The notes under the pieces were generated by a model. That model saw nothing but the letters and a program-made list of their open reading frames with translations. It did not search any database and was not told the origin of the DNA. 41,762 nt of DNA from Alphaproteobacteria bacterium. Its GTDB lineage: Bacteria > Pseudomonadota > Alphaproteobacteria > Bin95. This document shows positions 24,573 to 32,700 of this stretch, in pieces (position 1 is the stretch's first letter; every line of letters starts with the position of its first letter). Location: the NCBI GenBank assembly GCA_022827685.1, contig JAJEIH010000127.1, positions 1-41,762 on the forward strand. Direction: 5' to 3'. The position numbers and the translations under genes are program-made.

Positions 24573-26027
24573 TTGCGAGCCGTTCACCCCTTCGACGACG
24601 ACAAGCTGCATGAGGAATGCGGGGTGTTCGGCATCGCCGGGCATGCCGACGCGGCCGCGCATACTGCGCTCGGCCTGCACGCCCTCCAGCATCGCGGCCA
24701 GCAGTCCGCCGGCATCGTCTCCTCCGACGGCGAGCAGTTCTACAGCCTGCGCGGGCCGGGCCAGGTCAGCGAGACCTTCGGCAATGAAGAGGCGATCGGA
24801 CGCCTCCAGGGCGCCATCGCGATCGGCCACAACCGCTATTCGACCACGGGGGCGCCGGTGGCCCGCAACATCCAGCCGCTGTTCGCGGATTTCGCCTTCG
24901 GCGGCGTGGCGGTGGCGCATAACGGCAACCTGACCAACGCGCTCTCGATCCGGCGCAGGCTGGCGGGCATGGGCGCGCTCTTCCAGAGCACCACCGACAC
25001 CGAGGTCATCATCCACCTCATCGCCCGCAGCCGGAAACCGATGCTGGCGGACCGGCTCGTCGAGGCGCTCGGCGAGGTCGAGGGCGCCTATTCGCTCGTC
25101 GCCATATCGCGGAGCAAGCTCTTCGGCGTGCGCGACCCCCACGGCGTGCGCCCGCTGGTGCTCGGGCAGCTCGGCGAGGCCTGGATCCTCGCTTCCGAGA
25201 CCTGCGCGCTCGACATCATCGGGGCCGACTATGTCCGCGATGTCGAGCCGGGCGAGATGGTGGTGGTGGACGGGGGCCGGATCGAATCGCATTTCCCCTT
25301 CGCCCCGACGCGGCCCCGGCCCTGCATCTTCGAGCTCATCTATTTCGCCCGGCCCGACAGCGCCGTGTTCGGCCGCAGCGTCTATGAGGCGCGCATGGAA
25401 ATCGGGCGCGAACTGGCCCGCGAGGCGCCGGCCCCGGCGGATGTGGTCGTGCCCGTGCCCGATTCCGGCGTGCCCGCCGGGCTCGGCTACGCCCAGCAGG
25501 CCGGCCTTCCTTTCAGCCTCGGCATCATCCGCAACCACTATGTCGGGCGCACCTTCATCGAGCCGACGCAGCAGATCCGCCATCTGGGCGTGCGCCTGAA
25601 GCACAACGCCAACAAGGCGGTGCTGGCCGGCAAGCGCGTCGTGCTGGTGGATGACAGCATCGTGCGCGGCACCACCTCGACCAAGATCGTCGAGATGGTG
25701 CGCAATGCCGGCGCGGCGGAAGTGCATATGCGGATTTCCAGCCCGCCCACGACCCATTCCTGCTTCTACGGCATCGACACGCCGCACCGCGACACGCTGC
25801 TCGCCGCCCGGTTCGACCTCGACCGGATGCGCCGCGAGATCGGCGTCGATTCGCTGGCCTTCATCGGTCTGGACGGCCTCTACCGCGCGCTCGGCGAGGA
25901 CGGCGGACGCGGCCGGGCGCCCGCCTTCTGCGACGCCTGCTTCACCGGCGACTACCCGATCGACCTGCTCGACCGGCGGGACGGATCCGCCGCCGGCCGG
26001 ATGTCGCTGCTCGACGAACTGGCCTGA
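24573..26027 (+). CDS. purF: Amidophosphoribosyltransferase
   Basis: The 484-residue enzyme catalyses the first committed step of purine synthesis, making phosphoribosylamine from PRPP and glutamine. A short propeptide precedes the N-terminal nucleophile C16 in EECGVFGIAGH. The PRPP-binding loop is VLVDDSIVRGTTSTK. Cysteines in RPCIFEL, SCFYGID and FCDACFTGDYP fit the four ligands of the structural Fe-S cluster of the Bacillus-type enzyme, which is also maturation-dependent. The start is TTG at 24573 with an excellent AAGGGAGG upstream. Confidence 0.97.
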   Translation: MRAVHPFDDDKLHEECGVFGIAGHADAAAHTALGLHALQHRGQQSAGIVSSDGEQFYSLRGPGQVSETFGNEEAIGRLQGAIAIGHNRYSTTGAPVARNIQPLFADFAFGGVAVAHNGNLTNALSIRRRLAGMGALFQSTTDTEVIIHLIARSRKPMLADRLVEALGEVEGAYSLVAISRSKLFGVRDPHGVRPLVLGQLGEAWILASETCALDIIGADYVRDVEPGEMVVVDGGRIESHFPFAPTRPRPCIFELIYFARPDSAVFGRSVYEARMEIGRELAREAPAPADVVVPVPDSGVPAGLGYAQQAGLPFSLGIIRNHYVGRTFIEPTQQIRHLGVRLKHNANKAVLAGKRVVLVDDSIVRGTTSTKIVEMVRNAGAAEVHMRISSPPTTHSCFYGIDTPHRDTLLAARFDLDRMRREIGVDSLAFIGLDGLYRALGEDGGRGRAPAFCDACFTGDYPIDLLDRRDGSAAGRMSLLDELA

Positions 26028-26036
26028 GCGCCGCCG

Positions 26037-26741
26037 GTGCCGGAGCCGAAGCCGCTGGCCGGCGCGGTTGCGCTGGTGACCGGGGCCTCCGGCGGGCTCG
26101 GCCGGGCGGTTTCGGTGCGGCTGGCCGCGGCGGGCGCGCATGTCGTGCTGCTCGCCCGCACGGTCGGCGGGCTGGAAGAGGCGGACGACGCGGTCCGCGC
26201 GGCCGGCGGCCGGGCGACGCTCTGCCCGCTCGACCTCGCCGCCCCCGGGGAGCTGGAACGCGCGCTTGCCGCGCTCGGCGCGCGCTTCGGGCGCCTCGAC
26301 ATCCTCGTATCCGCGGCCGCGGCGCTCGGCGCGCTCGGGCCGGCGCACCAGATCGCCGACGAGGCCTGGCGCCGGGCGCTCGACACCAATCTCACCGCCG
26401 CGATGCGCCTCATCCGCGCCGCGGACCCGCTGCTTCGCAGCGCGCCTGCCGGGCGGGCCGTCTTCGCGACCGGCTACCCCGCCGCCCGCGCCTATTGGGG
26501 CGCTCACGCCGCCAGCAAGGCCGCGCTGGAGGCGCTGGTGCTGGCCTGGGCGGCGGAGACGGCGCGCACGGCGCTCCGGGTCAATCTCGTCGATCCCGGG
26601 CCGATGCGCACGCGGCTGCGCGTCGCCGCCTATCCGGGCGAGGACCCGGCTGCCCTGCCCCCGCCCGACGCGGCAGCCGACCTCGTCCTCGGCCTCGCTT
26701 CGCCCGACTGCGCGGCGCATGGACAAATCCTGAGCCCGTAA
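26037..26741 (+). CDS. SDR-family protein with degenerate active site
   Basis: The 234-residue protein has the SDR nucleotide-binding motif TGASGGLG (residues 15-22) and N118 in DTNLTAAM. The catalytic Tyr of YxxxK is replaced by H157 (WGAHAASKAAL; K161 is kept). The catalytic Ser region reads VFATGYPAAR with no Ser, and the NNAG motif is VSAAA. Close relatives in alphaproteobacteria, downstream of purF, normally carry WGAYxxSK. The protein therefore probably binds NAD(P) but may not act as a classical dehydrogenase. The GTG start lies 10 bp after purF. It is the last gene of the dnaB-purF operon. Confidence 0.8.
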   Translation: MPEPKPLAGAVALVTGASGGLGRAVSVRLAAAGAHVVLLARTVGGLEEADDAVRAAGGRATLCPLDLAAPGELERALAALGARFGRLDILVSAAAALGALGPAHQIADEAWRRALDTNLTAAMRLIRAADPLLRSAPAGRAVFATGYPAARAYWGAHAASKAALEALVLAWAAETARTALRVNLVDPGPMRTRLRVAAYPGEDPAALPPPDAAADLVLGLASPDCAAHGQILSP

Positions 26742-26761
26742 AGCTCCCGTTTCTTCCCGGC

Positions 26762-27655
26762 TCAGCGCGAGCGGCTGCGGGCGTATTCGGCCCAGTCCGG
26801 CAGCCCGGCGCGGGCATAGAGGCCGGCGGCGTCCCGGTAGAGCCGCCGCGCCCTTGCCGGGTCGGTCGCAATCCCCGCCCGGGCCAGCGCGACATTGGCG
26901 CGGCCGCGCACGGAGACCGCCCTGAGGTAGATCGCGTGGGCTTCGTCCAGCAGGAGCGCGGCCTGCTCGCGCGCGCCGCTCCCCGCCTTCACCGAGGCGA
27001 GGCCGACCAGCGCATTCGCCTCCCCGACGCTGTTGGCGAGGCCGGCGAAGAGCCGCCGGGCGTCGAGATAGCGCCGTTCCGCGCGCACGAAATCCCTGCG
27101 GGCGAGCGCCATGTCGCCGAGCCCGTGCAGCGCATCCGCCTCCCGCCTCGCATCGCCCAGCGCCGCAAAAGCGTCGCGGGCCTGCCCGTAGGCGCGCTCG
27201 GCATCCTCCGCCCGTCCCGCGCTCCGGGCGGCCAGCGCGTCGCCGAACGCGGCTTCGGCTTCCGCAACCGATATGGCCGGGCGCATGTCCGCCTTCGGGC
27301 TCTCTTCGGCAGGCTCCTGCCCCGACTGGTCCTCACCAGCCGAAGGTGCGGCGGCGCTAACGCCGCCATTCTTGATATTCGCCGCGTTGGGCGCGGCGGC
27401 GGTGGCCGGAGCGGTATCGGGGCGGCCGGAGAGGCCGCGATGCGCCACCACCTGCATCAGCGCCGCGCCGAGCAGCAGCACCAGGGCCGCGGTGAAGGAC
27501 CGCCTGCCCGCCCACCGGCTCCAGCCGCGCTCCCGCCTGGCGAGCAGCCCGGCATAGACCAGCAGCAGGTGGATGCAGCCGAGCGCAAGCAGGCCGAGGC
27601 CGCCCGCTACCGCCAGCCATGCGACGCGCTGGAGCGTTTCAGCGGCTTCGAACAC
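26762..27655 (-). CDS. Membrane-anchored TPR-repeat protein
   Basis: The 297-residue protein has two N-terminal transmembrane helices (about residues 11-34 and 52-70), then an Ala/Pro-rich linker to about 125. A helical region with tetratricopeptide-like repeats follows (AFGDALAARSAGRAEDAERAYGQARDAF and similar, about 133-290). TPR domains mediate protein-protein contacts; the partner is unknown. The start is GTG at 27655, with no better ATG in frame. It converges on the SDR gene (20-bp gap) and diverges from the LLM gene. Confidence 0.68.
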   Translation of the reverse strand: MFEAAETLQRVAWLAVAGGLGLLALGCIHLLLVYAGLLARRERGWSRWAGRRSFTAALVLLLGAALMQVVAHRGLSGRPDTAPATAAAPNAANIKNGGVSAAAPSAGEDQSGQEPAEESPKADMRPAISVAEAEAAFGDALAARSAGRAEDAERAYGQARDAFAALGDARREADALHGLGDMALARRDFVRAERRYLDARRLFAGLANSVGEANALVGLASVKAGSGAREQAALLLDEAHAIYLRAVSVRGRANVALARAGIATDPARARRLYRDAAGLYARAGLPDWAEYARSRSR

Positions 27656-27848
27656 CGCGCTGCGCGCTTTCTGTTTCGGCCATGGGGCAGAGGGGCCTGT
27701 TTCCGCACAGGAGGAGGCGATTATGCCGCCCCGGCCCGGCCCGCCGCAACCGGACCTTCATTCCCGGCGCCCGGAACCGCCGGTTCCGCCCTTGCGCCCC
27801 GGCCCGGCCCGGACGAACATCGGGGCCACAGACAGGGAGGGCCGGACC

Positions 27849-28844
27849 ATGCCGCGCATCGGAGTCGCATTCTCGGGCGGGTTGACCGCGACGGAGATCG
27901 CCGACTGCGCCGAGCGGGCCGAGGCGCTGGGATACGAATCGGTCTGGGTCGCGGAAGGGCACGGCGGCGACCAGTTCGCCATCCTCGCGGCCTGCGCGCT
28001 GCGCACGAAGCGCGTGCGCCTCGGCACCGCCATCACCAGCGTGTATGTGCGCACCGCGCCGACGATAGCGATGGCGGCCGCGGCCGTGGACGAGCTCTCC
28101 GGCGGCCGGTTCGTCCTCGGGCTCGGGTCGAGCCACAGGGTCCAGGTGGGGCCCGAGCACGGGGTGGAATATTCCCGGCCCCTCGGCCGCGTGCGGGACA
28201 CGGCGGCGGTGGTGCGCGCGCTGCTGCGCGACGGCGAGGTCAGCCATGCGGGAGAGACGGTCCGGATCGAGCGCTTCGACCTCTGGTTCCGGCCGTTCCG
28301 CGACGACCTCCCGATCTACCTCTCCGCGCTCTTCCCGAAGATGCTGGAGCTTTGCGGCGAGGTGGCGGACGGCCTGATCCTCACCCGCGGCACGCTGGAG
28401 ACGGCGGCGCGGGCGCGCGGGCACATCGCCGCCGGGGCCGCCCGCGCCGGGCGCGACCCGGCCGCGGTCGAGATTTCGTCGCTCCTGCCGGCGAGCGTTT
28501 CCGCCGATCGCAACGAAGCCTTCGCCGCCGCTCGTCCCGGCCTCGCCTTCTATGCGGGCTTCTTCCCCCGCTACAACCGGCTGATTGCCGAAAGCGGCTT
28601 CCCCGGGGAGACGGCGGCCATTGCGCGGGCATGGGCCGGCGGCGACCGGGCGGCGGCCGAGCGCGCCGTCACCGACGAGATGATCGCCGCGACCGGCATC
28701 GCCGGCGAGCCGGCCGAGTGCCGGGAACGGCTCGACGCCTATCGCGCCTCGGGCCTCGACCTGCCGATCATCAGCCCCTTCGCCCGCGGCCCCGGCGCGA
28801 AGGAGAAGTTCCTCGCGGCCATAGAAGCCTGCGCGCCCCGTTAG
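27849..28844 (+). CDS. LLM-class (luciferase-like) flavin-dependent oxidoreductase
   Basis: The 331-residue protein is a TIM-barrel member of the bacterial luciferase-like family. AERAEALGYESVWVAEGHGGDQF, KRVRLGTAITSVYVRTAPTIAMAAAAVDELSGGRFVLGLG and PIYLSALFPKMLELCGEVADG are the familiar blocks. Such enzymes use FMN or F420; the substrate is unknown. The ATG at 27849 has an ideal AGGGAGG eight bases upstream and fits the family's N-terminus (MPRIGVAFSGG). A second in-frame ATG at 27723, also behind a strong GGAGG, would add 42 Pro-rich residues. Confidence 0.86.
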   Translation: MPRIGVAFSGGLTATEIADCAERAEALGYESVWVAEGHGGDQFAILAACALRTKRVRLGTAITSVYVRTAPTIAMAAAAVDELSGGRFVLGLGSSHRVQVGPEHGVEYSRPLGRVRDTAAVVRALLRDGEVSHAGETVRIERFDLWFRPFRDDLPIYLSALFPKMLELCGEVADGLILTRGTLETAARARGHIAAGAARAGRDPAAVEISSLLPASVSADRNEAFAAARPGLAFYAGFFPRYNRLIAESGFPGETAAIARAWAGGDRAAAERAVTDEMIAATGIAGEPAECRERLDAYRASGLDLPIISPFARGPGAKEKFLAAIEACAPR

Positions 28845-28930
28845 CGCGGCAGGCGCCCGCATGCCGCCGCCGATCCCGGCGGAAGCGAAGCGGCGCGGCG
28901 GCGGGGCCCGCCCCACCGGGCAGTTGCGGG

Positions 28931-28991
28931 ATGTCATGTTTTGTCATGCGGGCCCGGCGGAACCCCGTGCGATATGTCATGGGATGTCATG
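28931..28991 (+). promoter_or_regulatory. Two copies of an 18-bp double-octamer motif (operator-like)
   Basis: The pattern ATGTCATG-NN-(A/T)TGTCATG occurs at 28931-28948 and again at 28974-28991. Within each copy the octamers are 10 bp apart, one helical turn, and the copies are 43 bp apart, about four turns. This phasing suggests cooperative binding of a regulator on one DNA face. The binding protein and the target gene are unknown. Confidence 0.4.
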
Positions 28992-29095
28992 ATCCGCACG
29001 CGCAGGGCGCATATGCTGTGTGCTGTCCGGGCATGGGCTCCGGGTATTCTACCAACGATGCCGGATTGCGGCTCATAGGAGTTGGCTGCCTCAAC

Positions 29096-29125
29096 TGTCA
29101 CCCCGGCTCGGAGGCCGGGGTGACA
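29096..29125. repeat. REP-like inverted repeat
   Basis: TGTCACCCCGGC (29096-29107) pairs perfectly with GCCGGGGTGACA (29114-29125) around a six-base loop. Neither side is followed by T in the transcript direction, so it is not an intrinsic terminator. A related core (TCACCCCGGCC...GGCCGGGG) occurs at 36771-36793, which suggests a dispersed intergenic family. Confidence 0.6.
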
Positions 29126-29469
29126 AAAAGGGAGTGCAGGGACAAGGAAAGGCGGCGGCATCGGTTCCGATCAATGACCGTTGGTATTCCATCCGGTTTC
29201 TCCGGTCCCTCGTCTTCGGCATGGGCCTGTCCTTTCGATCCATCTTCGTTCCGTTCTTCCCGCCGCCCGGCTGGCCAGGCGGCGGGACCCTGATTCGCGC
29301 GTATCCTGCGCGCGCCTGCGCCGGCGCGGGCGCGCGTATCGCGGCGGCGCGGCTCGTGCGCCTGATTGCGCGCGCGAGACGCAGGGCGCACCTCTCCTGT
29401 GCGTTCCTCAGGGGGTTTTTCGCGCCGGTGCGGAAAACAAGGCGGCCTCCGGACGCCGCTTCCTTCCTC

Positions 29470-29550
29470 CGGCGCCATAATAGCACGGAAATCTAGATAA
29501 TCAATGATTTTATGGGAATTATTACACGAAATTAATGTTCGCGAATCGGA
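29470..29550 (+). promoter_or_regulatory. AT-rich putative promoter region for NAD-glutamate dehydrogenase
   Basis: The stretch contains CATAAT (29476-29481) and GATAAT (29496-29501), each 5 of 6 to the -10 consensus. It also contains TTATGG (29510-29515) with TAATGT 17 bp later (29533-29538), and an 8-bp palindrome TTCGCGAA (29538-29545). Which pair is used cannot be decided by eye. Confidence 0.35.
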
Positions 29551-29711
29551 GTCCCGAAACAGGGCGGCAATGCCTATATTGCATGGAGCCGCCGCACCGC
29601 GGGAGCTCCCGCGGCCCGGTTCGCGACCGGGATCCCGGGAGACAGCCCGCGACAGCGCCCCGTGGCGCTCGCGCGGCATGCCGGCGCGGACGACGCGAAA
29701 GGATGTCTCCC

Positions 29712-32700
29712 ATGGCGGTCCAGCCCGATACGCAGCAGACGGAACTGTTCGAGGAAATCGCCGCGCTCGCAAGCGGGCGGCTGGGCGGCGGGGAGCTGGA
29801 TGCCGCGCTCTCCTTCATCGCCCTCTATTACGCGGGCGTTTCGCAGGAAGATCTGGCCGAGCGCCGGCCGGACGACCTCTACGGCGCGGCGGTGGCGCAT
29901 CTCAACCTCGCCCGCCGGCGCGCGCCGGGCGAAGCGAAGGTCCGCGTTTACAACCCCGAAATCGAGCAGCATGGCTGGCAGTCCACCCACACCATCGTCG
30001 AGATCGTCACCGACGACCTGCCGTTCCTGGTCGATTCCGTGCGCATGGTCCTCAATGCGCGCGGCTATACCAGCCACCTCGTCATCCACCCGGTCATGCG
30101 CGTCCGCCGGGAGGCCGGGGGACGCATCGAAGCGGTGCTCCCGGTCGAGGAGGCCGGCGGCGGGGGAACGGACGTCGAGGCGGTCATCCATATCGAGACC
30201 GACCGGCAGACGGAACGGGGCGTGCTCGACGCGATCGCGGCCGAGATGCTGGCTGCTCTCGGCGATGTGCAGGTCGCGGTGGAGGACTGGGGCGGCATGC
30301 GCGAGCGGATGCGCCTCGCCATCGAGGAGCTCGACGCGCTGCCGCCGTCCGACGGCGGCGAGGAACGGGAGGAGGTGAAGGCGTTCCTCGAATGGATCGA
30401 GGACAACCATTTCACCTTCCTCGGCTACTGCGAAAGCCGCATGGAGCGGGCCTGCGGCGCGGGCCGGTTCGCGCCGGAACCGGACAGCGGGCTCGGGCTC
30501 CTGCGCAGCCAGGACGGACCGCCGCCGGTTCCGGACCTGCCGCCGCCCGGCCCGGGCGGCGCGGACGCGGCCGAAATGCTGGCGATCACGCGCGCCGACC
30601 GGCGCTCGCGGGTCCACCGGCCGAGCCATCTGGACTGCATCGCCCTCAGGCGGTTCGACGCCGACGGCAATGTCGCGGGCGAGCACCGCTTCCTCGGCCT
30701 CTACACCTCCGAGGCCTTCAACCGGGCGCCGCGCGACATTCCCCTGTTGCGGCGGAAGGCGGACGCATTGCAGCGCCGCGCCGGCTATCCGCCGGGCAGC
30801 CACGCCGCCAAGGCGCTGCAGAACATCGTCGATACCTTCCCGCGGGAGCTGTTGTTCCAGATCCCGGCCGGGGAGCTGTTCGAGACGGCGACCGGCATCC
30901 TGCACCTCCAGGAACGGCAGCGCATCCGCCTGTTCATCCATCCGGACCGGTTCGGGCGCTTCTATTCCTGCATCGTGTTCGTGCCGAGGGACCGCTACAA
31001 CACGAGGAGCCGGCAGGTCATCCAGGGGATACTGGAAGAGGCGCTCGGCGCGACGGACACCGAGTTCACGGTGCGCCTGTCGGAATCGGTGTTGGCGAGG
31101 CTGTTTTTCGTCATGCGCGTCGATGCCGGGCCTGCGCCGCAATACGACCTTGCGGACCTCGAAAGGCGGCTGCGCGTCGCAAGCCGCAGCTGGGCCGACG
31201 ACCTGCACGACGCGCTCCTCGACCGTTTCGGCGAGGAGGCGGGCACGAGCCTGTTCCGGCGCTACGGCGAAGCCTTCCGCGCGGACTACCGCGAGGCCTA
31301 TTCCGCGCGGATCGCCGTGCTCGATGTCGAGAAGATGGAGCGGATCCGGGAGAACGGCATCGAGATGAGCCTCTACCGCCCGCTCGAGGCCGAGGAAGGG
31401 CGGCTGCATTTCAAGCTGTTCCAGCTCGGGCAGAGGCCGGTCGCGCTCTCCGACGCGCTGCCGATGCTGGAGAACATGGGCCTCAAGGTCGAGGACGAGC
31501 ATCCCAGCAAGATCAAGCGGACCGACGCGCCGAGAGTGTGGCTGCACGACTTCGGCCTGCTGCACGGGGAAGGCCCCGATTTCGAGCCGGACCGCATCGA
31601 GGCGCTGTTCCGCGAGGCCTTCGCCCGGGTCTGGACGGGCGAGGTCGAGAATGACGGCTTCAACCGGCTCGTACTGCGGGCCCGGATCGGCTGGCGCGAA
31701 ATCGTCATCCTGCGCGCCTATTGCAAATATCTGCGCCAGGCCGGGACCGCCTTCAGCGAAGCCTATATCCAGGATGCGCTCGCCGCCAATCCGGAGATCG
31801 CGGCCATGCTGGTCGAGCTGTTCGAGGTCCGCCTCGACCCCGCCCGCCAGGAGGACGCTCCGGAGGGCAGGAACGGGGCGGTGGCCCGGATCGAGGCCGC
31901 GCTCGAAGTGTCGACCCGGATCGAGGCCGCGCTGGAGCAGGTAGCGAACCTGGACGAGGACCGGATCCTGCGCAGCTATCTTGGCGTCATCGGCGCCACG
32001 CTGCGCACCAACTACTTCCAGCCGGGCCCGGACGGGGCGCCGAAGCCCTACCTCTCCTTCAAGCTGGACCCGCAGCGGATTCCGGAACTGCCGGAGCCGC
32101 GGCCGCAATACGAGATCTTCGTCTATTCGCCGCGCGTCGAGGCCGTGCATCTGCGCGGCGGCGCGGTGGCGCGCGGCGGCATACGCTGGTCGGACCGGCG
32201 CGAGGATTTCCGCACCGAGGTGCTGGGCCTCGCCAAGGCCCAGATGGTGAAGAACGCGGTGATCGTCCCTGTCGGCTCCAAGGGAGGCTTCTTTCCCAAG
32301 AAGCTGCCGGTCTCCGCAGGCCGCGAGGCCGTCCAGGAAGAAGGGGTGGCCTGCTACCGGACCTTCGTGCGCGGCATGCTGGACATCACCGACAATCTCG
32401 CCGGCGGCCGGGTGGTGCCGCCGGCGCAGGTCGTGCGCCATGACGGCGACGACCCTTATCTGGTCGTGGCGGCCGACAAGGGCACGGCGACCTTCTCCGA
32501 CATCGCCAACGGCGTGGCGGCGGAATACGGCTTCTGGCTTGGCGACGCCTTCGCCTCCGGCGGCTCGCAGGGCTACGACCACAAGGGCATGGGCATCACC
32601 GCGCGCGGCGGGTGGGAGTCGGTCAAGCGCCATTTCCGGGAGCTCGGCGTGGACTGCCAGACGACCGGCTTCACCGCGGTCGGCATCGGCGACATGGGCG

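Larger units (their letters stand above)
28845..29711. other. 867-bp gene-free region upstream of NAD-glutamate dehydrogenase gene
   Basis: No convincing gene is seen on either strand. From left to right it holds a paired direct repeat (28931-28991), a REP-like hairpin (29096-29125), a CG-alternating low-complexity stretch (about 29300-29385) and an AT-rich block (about 29470-29550) that contrasts with the GC-rich surroundings. The AT-rich block is the natural place for the gdh promoter. Confidence 0.7.

Noticed and set aside
23559-26726. Minus-strand 1055-codon open frame antisense to radA-cvpA-purF-SDR
   Set aside because: Shadow frame: Arg/Gly/His-rich, no domains, and it spans four genes with clear motifs.
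29096-29130. Intrinsic terminator
   Set aside because: The perfect hairpin is followed by A-rich sequence on the plus strand and by GTTGAGG on the minus strand, so there is no U-tract in either direction.
26495-29293. Plus-strand 932-codon open frame across the SDR, TPR and LLM genes
   Set aside because: It is out of frame with the LLM gene and antisense to the TPR gene; composition is shadow-like.
29020-29772. Short open frames on both strands in the gene-free region before gdhB
   Set aside because: They run through a hairpin repeat and CG-alternating sequence and match no family. Ribosome-binding sites are absent.
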